From: Chloroflexota bacterium
Lineage (GTDB): Bacteria; Chloroflexota; DTOL01; JACQYG01
DNA length: 5,942 nt
Direction: 5' to 3'
Assembly: GCA_016208345.1 (NCBI GenBank)
Contig: JACQYG010000142.1
Coordinates: forward strand, 1 to 5,942
In this document: one piece after another, positions 1 through 5,118 of the stretch
Layout of the letters: every line of letters begins with the position of its first letter
How positions within the stretch are numbered: the stretch's first letter is position 1
The notes under the pieces: model-generated
Seen by the model: the letters and a program-made list of their open reading frames with translations, nothing else
The model's database searches: none
What the model was told of the DNA's origin: nothing
Translations under genes and position numbers: made by a program

Positions 1-1209
1 AGCTCGTCGGAGCAGAAAGAGGCCCTGGCCTTCCTGCGGCGACCCGACCTGGTGGAACGGATTCTGGCCGACATCGAGGCGCTGGGCTACGTGGGCGAGG
101 AGCATCCCAAGCTGCTGGCCTATCTTATCGGGGTCTCGCGGCGTCTGGAGGAGCCGCTGGCCGGCATCATCCTGTCCCAGTCCTCGGCCGGCAAGTCCGG
201 CCTGACCGAGGCCATCGAGAAGCTGACGCCCGAGGAAGAGGTGGTGCTCTACTCGCGCATCACGGCCCAGGCCATCAGCAACCACGAGAAGGACGCCCTC
301 AAGCGCAAGCTTTTGATCCTGGCCGAGAAGGCCGGAGGCGGAGACTCGGCCGACTACCAGATTCGCGAACTGTTGTCGCGGCACAAGTTCAAGACGGCGG
401 TGCCGGAGAAAGACCCGGCCACGGGCGTCATCCAGACCCGGCTCAAGGAGGTCGAGGGACCCATCTCCTTTCTGGAGACCACGGCCAACCCCAACCTCAA
501 CTACGAGAACGCCACCCGCTGTTTCGAGATCGAGCTCGACGAGTCCGAGGAGCAGACGCGGCGCATCCACGAAGCCCAGAAGGCCCGCTACCGGCTGGGG
601 ACCCGCCTGAGCCAGGAGCGCCTGGCCGGCATCCAGCGCCGCCACCACAACGCCCAGCGCCTCTTGCGGATGTACGCGGTCTTGATCCCGTTCGTGGACG
701 CCATCCGGTTCCCGGCCCGCTGGGTGCGCACGCGTCGCGACCACAAGCGCTTTCTCTGCCTGATCGAAGTGCTGGCCTTCCTGCACCAGTATCAGCGCGA
801 GCAGGGCCAGATGGAGGACGGGACGCCCTACGTGCTGGCCACGCTGGCCGACTACCGGCTGGCCTGGCGGCTGGCCAAGGACGTGCTGCGCTCGACCTTC
901 CACGAGCTGAGCCGGGGCGGGCGGGACCTGTGGGCCAGGCTCTTGCCCTGGGTCCTGGAGCAGGCCGGCAAAGGCCGGGCCCAGGACATCCTGTTCACCC
1001 GCAAGGTGGCCCGCCAGCTGACCAGCTGGCCTCGCCATCGGGTGGAAGAAACGGTGCAGGAGCTGGTGGACATGGAGTATCTCTTCGTGGCCAGCGGAAA
1101 CCAGGGCAAGGCCTACCAGTACCACGTGCTGGTGGACACGCCCGCAGGCGCCTGCCCGCTGGCCGACCTGACCTCCCCCGAGGAACTGGAGAGCCTGGGC
1201 GTGGCTTAG
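1..1209 (+). CDS. C-terminal part of a CHC2-primase-type P-loop ATPase (5' partial)
   Basis: The reading frame is open from the first base, so the true start lies upstream; GTG at 52 is only an internal valine. Counting from base 1, a Walker A-type SSAGKS ends near residue 66, and a Walker B-like LLILAE sits near residues 104-109. A conserved block follows (EGPISFLETTANPNLNYENA, about 152-171), then the acidic IELDESEEQTRRI stretch. This order matches, from memory, the ATPase half of proteins annotated as CHC2 zinc-finger/Toprim primases in mobile elements. The last third (about 290-402) looks like a winged-helix DNA-binding tail. The likely role is primase-helicase replication of the element. 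The zinc finger and Toprim domain would lie outside the window and cannot be confirmed. Two tyrosine recombinases downstream on the same strand support a mobile-element context. An AAA+ ATPase without a primase domain is the main alternative. Confidence 0.75.
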   Translation, partial: SSSEQKEALAFLRRPDLVERILADIEALGYVGEEHPKLLAYLIGVSRRLEEPLAGIILSQSSAGKSGLTEAIEKLTPEEEVVLYSRITAQAISNHEKDALKRKLLILAEKAGGGDSADYQIRELLSRHKFKTAVPEKDPATGVIQTRLKEVEGPISFLETTANPNLNYENATRCFEIELDESEEQTRRIHEAQKARYRLGTRLSQERLAGIQRRHHNAQRLLRMYAVLIPFVDAIRFPARWVRTRRDHKRFLCLIEVLAFLHQYQREQGQMEDGTPYVLATLADYRLAWRLAKDVLRSTFHELSRGGRDLWARLLPWVLEQAGKGRAQDILFTRKVARQLTSWPRHRVEETVQELVDMEYLFVASGNQGKAYQYHVLVDTPAGACPLADLTSPEELESLGVA

Positions 1210-1210
1210 A

Positions 1211-1234
1211 TTTTCTCTTCAATTGAAGAAAAAA
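1211..1234. repeat. AT-rich palindrome after the primase-type gene
   Basis: Bases 1216-1229 (TCTTCAATTGAAGA) form a perfect 14-bp palindrome. It is flanked by TTTT on the left and a run of A on the right, so dyad symmetry continues after one mismatch. It begins one base after the stop codon and lies just before the strong ribosome binding site at 1237-1243. With no loop it is a poor intrinsic terminator. An operator for a dimeric regulator, or part of a recombination site, is possible but unproven. Confidence 0.5.
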
Positions 1235-1236
1235 GC

Positions 1237-1243
1237 GAGGAGG
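1237..1243 (+). promoter_or_regulatory. Strong ribosome binding site for the small ORF at 1250
   Basis: GAGGAGG lies six bases before ATG 1250. It is the best Shine-Dalgarno match seen in the window and is the main reason for treating 1250-1477 as a real gene. Confidence 0.55.
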
Positions 1244-1249
1244 TGGGCG

Positions 1250-1477
1250 ATGGGGCGCACCGGTTCCGCCAAAAACTTGTCCTTCCGCAGGTCTGGTACA
1301 AAGATCCAGGCGTACGGGGCCCGGCCATTTCCCCCGGGCCGCCCGGGCCAGTTGTCCGGAACTTGTCCCGACAAGTGGAACCCTTACGGTTGCGGCGTTT
1401 GCACGACCCCAGGGGCAACTTGTCGACTTGTTGGAGTTGTTGCCGGGGGGGCGAAAACGTGGAGGGTCTCATGGTAG
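1250..1477 (+). CDS. Small Cys-containing protein upstream of the recombinases, unknown function
   Basis: This 75-residue ORF is not recognised as any named family. The start is chosen because a strong GAGGAGG sits six bases upstream; an in-frame ATG at 1223 has no such signal. The stop overlaps the start of the first recombinase by seven bases, which suggests translational coupling. The N-terminal half is basic and Gly/Pro-rich. The C-terminal half carries four cysteines, C39, C48, C51 and C58 (C-x8-C-x2-C-x6-C), around a CPDKWNPYGCGVC stretch; this spacing could bind zinc. About two thirds of third codon positions are G or C by eye, lower than in the recombinases, so coding status is not certain. 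A DNA-binding accessory or directionality factor for the recombinases would fit the position, but that is inference. The alternative is a noncoding leader dense in recombination or operator sites. Confidence 0.5.
   Translation: MGRTGSAKNLSFRRSGTKIQAYGARPFPPGRPGQLSGTCPDKWNPYGCGVCTTPGATCRLVGVVAGGAKTWRVSW
1275..1432. repeat. Cluster of ACTTGTC/GACAAGT heptamers upstream of the first recombinase
   Basis: The heptamer ACTTGTC occurs at 1275-1281, 1361-1367 and 1418-1424, and its inverse GACAAGT at 1370-1376. The copies at 1361 and 1370 form an inverted pair with a two-base spacer. Near copies lie at 1351-1357 (GTTGTCC) and 1426-1432 (ACTTGTT). Four exact heptamers in about 150 bases is far above chance. 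Inverted pairs beside tyrosine recombinase genes could be core or arm-type recombinase sites, or an autoregulatory operator. The cluster overlaps the small ORF; the copies at 1361 and 1418 share its codon register (Thr-Cys) but the one at 1275 does not. Confidence 0.5.
1318..1340. repeat. GC-rich stem-loop
   Basis: GGCCCGG (1318-1324) pairs with CCGGGCC (1334-1340) around a nine-base loop. A direct repeat, CCCGGGCC at 1333-1340 and 1342-1349, adds alternative pairings. There is no T-run on either side, so an intrinsic terminator is unlikely. It lies inside the small ORF and may be only a result of GC-rich coding sequence. Confidence 0.3.
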
Positions 1478-2391
1478 GGCAGTTGGAGTTGTGGACGCAG
1501 CGGCTGAAGGACCGTTTGCAGTTGAAGGGCTTCGCGGTCCGCACCATAGAGAACTATGTGGGCGAGCTGCCCAGCCTGCTCGGCTTCCTGGAGGGCCAGG
1601 GGATCCGCCAGTTGAGCCAGGTGCTCCCGCTGCACCTGGAAGCTTACCGCACCCACCTGTTCTACCTGGAGCACCGCGGGCGCAGGCTGACGCTGGGCAC
1701 CCAGTCGCGGCGGCTCTCGGCCGTGAAGACCTTTTTCCGCCTGATGGCCCGGGCCGGCTACCTGCTGGTGGATCCGGCCGCCGCTCTGGAGCTGCCCAAG
1801 ACGCCCGAGACGCTTCCCCGGACGCTGCTCAACGAAAAGGAGATGGACCGGCTGCTGCAGGCCTGCAACGTGCACGAGCCCCTGGGCCTGCGCGACCGGG
1901 CCATCCTGGAGACCCTCTACGGCTCGGCGGTGCGCAACAGCGAGCTGCTGGCCCTGACGCTGGATGACGTGGAAATGGTGCGGGGCGAGGTGTGGGTGCG
2001 CTGCGGCAAGGGCGGCAAGAGCCGGGTGGTCCCGCTGGGCGCCCAGGCCCTGGCCTGGGTGGAGACCTACCTGGATCGAAGCCGTCCCTTCCTGGTGCGC
2101 TCGGAGGCAGAGCGCCATCTTTTTTTGAGCGCCCGCGGCCAGCAACTGGGGCGGCGCTGGCTGTCTTTCATCGTGCAGCACGCCGGTCAGCGAGCCGGAC
2201 TTGCCCAACGGGTGACGCCGCATGCCCTGCGTCATGCGTGCGTCACCCACATGCTGCGCCGGGGAGCGCGGATCCGCCATCTGCAGACCATGCTGGGCCA
2301 CGCCTGCCTCAACTCGACCCAGCGCTATACCCGGGTGGAGATCGTGGACCTGCAGCGGATGCACCGCAAGTTCCACCCGCGAGAACGCTGA
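1471..2391 (+). CDS. XerC/D-like tyrosine recombinase, first of a tandem pair
   Basis: This 306-residue protein is the usual length for Xer-type integrases. ATG 1471 is chosen because GGAGG lies five bases upstream and the N-terminus then begins like a SAM-like core-binding domain (about residues 1-100, with FAVRTIENYVGEL and SRRLSAVKTFFR). The frame stays open upstream to 1243, but that stretch does not look like this family. The catalytic domain (about 115-300) has a full active set: R155 (GSAVRNSELL), K180 in the GKGGKSRVVPL hairpin, H251 and R254 (HALRH), H277 (LGHACLNST) and nucleophile Y286 (QRYTRV). The spacings of 3, 26 and 9 residues equal those of XerD. It should cleave and rejoin DNA by a 3'-phosphotyrosine intermediate. 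The pairing with a second recombinase and a primase-type gene points to element integration, not chromosome dimer resolution. Confidence 0.93.
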   Translation: MVGQLELWTQRLKDRLQLKGFAVRTIENYVGELPSLLGFLEGQGIRQLSQVLPLHLEAYRTHLFYLEHRGRRLTLGTQSRRLSAVKTFFRLMARAGYLLVDPAAALELPKTPETLPRTLLNEKEMDRLLQACNVHEPLGLRDRAILETLYGSAVRNSELLALTLDDVEMVRGEVWVRCGKGGKSRVVPLGAQALAWVETYLDRSRPFLVRSEAERHLFLSARGQQLGRRWLSFIVQHAGQRAGLAQRVTPHALRHACVTHMLRRGARIRHLQTMLGHACLNSTQRYTRVEIVDLQRMHRKFHPRER

Positions 2392-2392
2392 C

Positions 2393-2399
2393 GGGAGAG
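2393..2399 (+). promoter_or_regulatory. Ribosome binding site deciding the second recombinase start
   Basis: GGGAGAG lies five bases before ATG 2405, in the 13-base gap between the two recombinase genes. It favours 2405 over the in-frame ATG at 2222, which lies deep inside the first recombinase. Confidence 0.6.
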
Positions 2400-2404
2400 C
2401 GAGC

Positions 2405-3352
2405 ATGGCAAACCACTGCTGGCACGAGGCCCTGGACCGCTATCTGCAGGGCCTGAGGCAACGGGGCTATTCGTCCAACACGCTGGAGATCTACCGGCGC
2501 TGGCTGACGACTTTTTTCGGGACCTGCCTCCGACAGGGCCTGCAGCGCCTGGAAGAGCTGACCCCCGAGCACGTGGCCGCCTTCCGCCGGGAGCTGCTCT
2601 GGACCACCGCAGGCAACGGGCGGCTCTTCAGTCCCAGTTCGGTCTACCAGGGGCTGCAGTCGACCCGGACCTTCGTGCGCTGGCTGGTGCGCGAGGGGCT
2701 GCTGCTGGTGGACCCGACCCAGGACCTGGTGCTGCGCCGCCCACCCCACCCGAAGCGGCGGCTGCTGCGGGTGGACGAGGTGAGCGGGCTGTTGGAAGGC
2801 TGCGACACAACCACCCCGATCGGGCTGCGCAACCGCGCCGTGGTGGAGACGCTCTACGCCACCGGAATCCGCCGGGCCGAGTGCCTGGGGTTGAACCTGA
2901 CGGATGTGGACCCGGTGGGCAAGCGCCTGCGGGTCATGGGCAAGGGTCGGCGTGAGCGCTTCCTGCCCACCGGCGAGCGCCTGGCCGAGAGCCTGGATCG
3001 ATACCTGCGCCAGAGCCGGCCCCACCTGGCCGACCTGGGTGAGCCGGCCCTTTTTGTGACACGCCACGGGGGCCGGTTGGGGACGGGCTCGCTGGCCCAG
3101 CTGGTGCAGGGCCTGGCCGATGATCTGGGACTGGGCCGGCTGAGCCCCCACCTGCTCCGCCACGCCTGCGCCAGCCACCTGGTGGAGAACGGCGCGGACG
3201 TGCGCCACATTCAGGAATTATTAGGCCACCGATTTCTCAAGACCACTGCGGTCTACTGTAACCTGGCCCCGCGCGCGCTCTTCCGCGAGCACGAACGCAC
3301 CCACCCGCGCGGAGGGCGCCGGAAAGGACGCGTAGGGCCCGCAGGCTCCTGA
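2405..3352 (+). CDS. XerC/D-like tyrosine recombinase, second of a tandem pair
   Basis: This 315-residue integrase starts 13 bases after the first one, so the two are probably cotranscribed. The N-terminal core-binding domain (about residues 5-105) includes RGYSSNTLEIYRRWLTTFF and SVYQGLQSTRTFVRWL. The catalytic domain has R156 (YATGIRRAECLGL), K180 (GKGRRERFLP), H249 and R252 (HLLRH), H275 (LGHRFLKTT) and nucleophile Y284 (AVYCNL), so it is predicted active. The family and spacings match the first protein, but the two are clearly diverged and not a recent duplication. A Xer-like heterotetramer, each protein binding one half-site, is plausible inference. The C-terminus runs into an Arg/Gly-rich tail (about 298-315, THPRGGRRKGRV) beyond the usual end, possibly for extra DNA contact. 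No third recombinase follows, so this is not a classical three-recombinase (RIT) element. Confidence 0.93.
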   Translation: MANHCWHEALDRYLQGLRQRGYSSNTLEIYRRWLTTFFGTCLRQGLQRLEELTPEHVAAFRRELLWTTAGNGRLFSPSSVYQGLQSTRTFVRWLVREGLLLVDPTQDLVLRRPPHPKRRLLRVDEVSGLLEGCDTTTPIGLRNRAVVETLYATGIRRAECLGLNLTDVDPVGKRLRVMGKGRRERFLPTGERLAESLDRYLRQSRPHLADLGEPALFVTRHGGRLGTGSLAQLVQGLADDLGLGRLSPHLLRHACASHLVENGADVRHIQELLGHRFLKTTAVYCNLAPRALFREHERTHPRGGRRKGRVGPAGS

Positions 3353-3366
3353 CGCGAATTTCAACC

Positions 3367-3552
3367 GTGATGACGAAACAAGAAGTGCTGCACATGATCG
3401 CCCAGTTGCCCGACGATTGCACGCTCGAAGACATCCAGTATCACCTGTACGTGCGAGCCAAGATCGAACGCGGCCTGAAGGCCGCCGAGGAAGGCGATAC
3501 CGTGTCCCACGAGGAGGCGAAACAGCGCCTGAGCCGATGGCTTGGACCCTGA
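3367..3552 (+). CDS. Small antitoxin paired with the ParE-type toxin
   Basis: This 60-61 residue acidic/helical protein starts at GTG 3367 or, more likely, ATG 3370; neither has a good Shine-Dalgarno sequence. The N-terminus (TKQEVLHMIAQLPDDCTLED) and the ending GLKAAEEGDTVSHEEAKQRL are typical of small proteins encoded before RelE/ParE toxins. The C-terminal HEEAKQRLSRWL is the kind of helix that wraps the toxin. It begins 14-17 bases after the second recombinase and overlaps the toxin start by 16 bases, the standard antitoxin-first order with coupled translation. It should neutralise the toxin and may repress its own promoter, though no operator is evident nearby. The identity rests on gene order and general resemblance, not a diagnostic DNA-binding motif. 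Confidence 0.75.
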   Translation: MMTKQEVLHMIAQLPDDCTLEDIQYHLYVRAKIERGLKAAEEGDTVSHEEAKQRLSRWLGP

Positions 3553-3851
3553 GATGGACCGGCCCGGCCCTGGAGGACATCCAGGCCATCGCCACCCACA
3601 TCGAGCGCGACTCCCCCTACTACGCGTCCCAGGTGGCTCTGGAACTCTTCGATGCAGCCCAGGCCATCCCGGATTTCCCGCATCGCGGCCGCATGGTGCC
3701 GGAATACCAGCGGGCCGATCTGCGTGAACTCCTGGTGGGCGCCTACCGCTTGATCTACTGGCTCCAGGAGCCCGCCCTGGTGGTGCTGGCTGTCATGCAC
3801 ACCAGCCGGGACCTCCCCGCGGCCTTCCGCGACCGGCTGCCGGAGCCCTGA
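3537..3851 (+). CDS. parE: RelE/ParE-superfamily toxin
   Basis: This 104-residue protein has the normal length for the family. ATG 3537 is chosen because the protein then begins MAWTLRWTGPALEDIQAIATHI, the classic ParE/RelE N-terminal strand plus helix. Further family marks are GRMVPEY (51-57), LRELLVGAYRLIYW (62-75) with R63, R71 and Y74, and the final strand VLAVMHTSRD (83-92) with H88 and R91. ParE proteins inhibit DNA gyrase and RelE proteins cleave mRNA at the ribosome. The sequence looks more ParE-like, but the target cannot be settled by eye. The start lies inside the antitoxin gene with no strong ribosome binding site, so translation is probably coupled. The position behind two recombinases suggests an addiction module for the element. 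Confidence 0.88.
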   Translation: MAWTLRWTGPALEDIQAIATHIERDSPYYASQVALELFDAAQAIPDFPHRGRMVPEYQRADLRELLVGAYRLIYWLQEPALVVLAVMHTSRDLPAAFRDRLPEP

Positions 3852-3923
3852 TTCCCTCTTCAATCGATCCCCGGCCCCCCTGGCCCCGGCGGCCCGAATC
3901 TGGTATTCTGAGGGCAGTTCTTT

Positions 3924-3934
3924 GACAAGTGGAA
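3924..3934. repeat. Outlying copy of the GACAAGT motif
   Basis: GACAAGTGGAA matches 1370-1380 exactly over 11 bases and in the same orientation. One 11-bp match within about 6 kb can arise by chance; its position just outside the recombinase and toxin-antitoxin block makes it worth recording. The preceding bases make TTGACA (3922-3927), a perfect -35 consensus, but no -10 box is seen at the right distance. Confidence 0.3.
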
Positions 3935-3943
3935 ATGAGTGAT

Positions 3944-3968
3944 CGGGGCGTTCCCCCGCATTGAAGAC
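3944..3968. repeat. Solitary hairpin with weak likeness to a CRISPR repeat
   Basis: CGGGG (3944-3948) pairs with CCCCG (3954-3958) around a five-base loop. It is followed by CATTGAAGAC, which recalls the ATTGAAAC-type end of some type I CRISPR repeats. Only one copy is present, so no array can be called. Confidence 0.2.
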
Positions 3969-4074
3969 GTTTCGCGCCTAGGTCGCCGAAGACGCCAATG
4001 GGGACCTGCAGAGCAAAACGGACTCGACCGGGGTTACGCTGTACGACTATGAGACCGCCGGACAGCTGGTCAGT

Positions 4075-5118
4075 GTGACCAAGCCGGGCGGGCAGGTCAT
4101 CAGTTACGACCTGGATGCCGCCAACAAGCGGGCGACCAAAAAAGTCAACGGTATGGTGCAGCGCAAGTGGCTCTATGGTAGCGGACTTCTGCCCGTGGCC
4201 GAACTCGACGGCAACAACACCCTGGTATCCGTTTTCAACGGCGGCGGGTACATGGCTAAGAACGGCACGAACTATCGGATTCTTCGCGATCACCTGGGCT
4301 CTGTGCGTCTCGTTGTGGATGCCGGCACCGGCGCGGTGGCCCAGCGGATGAGCTACGACCAACATGGCAACGTCACAGAAGATACGAACCCAGGTTTCCA
4401 GCCGTTCGGGTATGCGGGAGGGCTGTATGACCCGGATACCGGGTTGGTGCGGTTCGGGGCACGCGATTATGACCCAACTGTGGGCCGCTGGACTTGCAGG
4501 GACCCGGTGGGTCTGGAGGGTGGGCCGAACGTATATGCTTACTGTCACGACGACTCCATCAATTACCGGGATCGTAGCGGCTTGGACAGCGGGTCAGAGG
4601 GTCCAGGTCACATATTCATAGACCCTGATGCCGCGGCGATGGCTGCTTCCAGAAGAATTGCCTCTCAGACTCGCAGAGACAGCACGGAAATGGGCGGCGT
4701 AATCTATAGAATCAGCCGAATTGGACCGGACGGAAAGGAAAAATCACTAGGATATAGCTACACAACACCAATACTTCCACCAAAGGGAAAGAATATCGGC
4801 CCTAAGATAGCGCAAGCCGCAGACTGTTTGCTGAGCAGGAACAAAAATAGCAAACGGACCGGGTTGAAGTATTCAATTATTGCCCTCTATCATAGCCATG
4901 CATTCTTCCGAGATTACACGAACGAAGAGTTCTCGCCCACCGACATGGCCAAGATGATGAGCTCAAAAATTCCCGGATACGTTCTTACAACTGGCTGGGA
5001 CGACGGGGTGGGCGATGTCCTTTTCTATGATTACCGAATGGGTGACGCCCCCCCAAGACACGTCGGCGAGGTCCCGATGACTGGTCCCATCAATATGGAT
5101 GCTATTCCGAGGCTTTAG
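4075..5118 (+). CDS. Orphan RHS tip with DUF4329/JAMM-like C-terminal domain (5'-truncated)
   Basis: RHS-like sequence starts abruptly at about 3991, just after an in-frame TAG (3979-3981). The first usable start is GTG 4075, which lacks a good ribosome binding site, so the gene may be silent unless joined to a full RHS body. From GTG 4075 (347 residues), YD-type repeat sequence leads into the RHS-associated core: DHLGSVRLVVDAGTGA (72-87) and GLYDPDTGLVRFGARDYDP (116-134), then RDPVGLEGGPNVYAY (142-156) and RDRSGLD (165-171). The two aspartates linked to RHS self-cleavage (D143, D166) remain, but the usual second DPxGL is DRSGL. The variable C-terminus (about 172-347) has EMGGVIY (E205), YHSH (H273, H275) and SPTD (S287, D290), a JAMM-like metal-site pattern resembling DUF4329-type domains. 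The HxH-to-D spacing is 14 residues, longer than the canonical 10. It is probably a secreted effector toxin with a metallopeptidase-like domain, but activity is inferred. Base composition becomes AT-richer from about 4600, as expected for an exchanged toxin tip. Confidence 0.8.
   Translation: MTKPGGQVISYDLDAANKRATKKVNGMVQRKWLYGSGLLPVAELDGNNTLVSVFNGGGYMAKNGTNYRILRDHLGSVRLVVDAGTGAVAQRMSYDQHGNVTEDTNPGFQPFGYAGGLYDPDTGLVRFGARDYDPTVGRWTCRDPVGLEGGPNVYAYCHDDSINYRDRSGLDSGSEGPGHIFIDPDAAAMAASRRIASQTRRDSTEMGGVIYRISRIGPDGKEKSLGYSYTTPILPPKGKNIGPKIAQAADCLLSRNKNSKRTGLKYSIIALYHSHAFFRDYTNEEFSPTDMAKMMSSKIPGYVLTTGWDDGVGDVLFYDYRMGDAPPRHVGEVPMTGPINMDAIPRL
5109..5112 (+). promoter_or_regulatory. Ribosome binding site for the putative immunity gene
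   Basis: GAGG lies six bases before ATG 5119, inside the last codons of the RHS gene. It supports coupled translation and fixes the start. Confidence 0.45.

Noticed and set aside
1277..1302. Possible promoter TTGTCC...TACAAA
   Set aside because: Both boxes match only four of six bases and the spacer is 14, too short for a standard sigma-70 promoter.
1243..1470. Upstream extension of the first recombinase frame
   Set aside because: ATG 1471 has a good ribosome binding site and gives the normal family length; the extension is unlike any recombinase N-terminus.
2222..2404. Upstream extension of the second recombinase frame
   Set aside because: It lies within the catalytic end of the first recombinase, while ATG 2405 has a clear ribosome binding site.
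1384..2406. Long minus-strand open frame (340 codons) opposite the first recombinase
   Set aside because: It is a shadow of a GC-rich gene; the product has a low-complexity Gln/Ala/His/Leu composition and the + strand has an unmistakable recombinase.
2309..3208. Long minus-strand open frame opposite the second recombinase
   Set aside because: Same shadow effect, with a similar biased composition and no recognisable domain.
1471..3352. Classical RIT (recombinase in trio) element
   Set aside because: Only two recombinases are present, followed directly by a toxin-antitoxin pair.
3417..3536. Upstream extension of the ParE-type toxin
   Set aside because: It is an out-of-frame reading of the antitoxin gene; the ParE-type N-terminus begins at 3537.
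3922..3950. Promoter based on TTGACA at 3922-3927
   Set aside because: The -35 is perfect, but the expected -10 position is GGGGCG-like sequence with no TATAAT resemblance.
3793..4548. Minus-strand open frame of 251 codons across the toxin end and RHS core
   Set aside because: It crosses two different + strand modules and the junction between them, and shows no family likeness.
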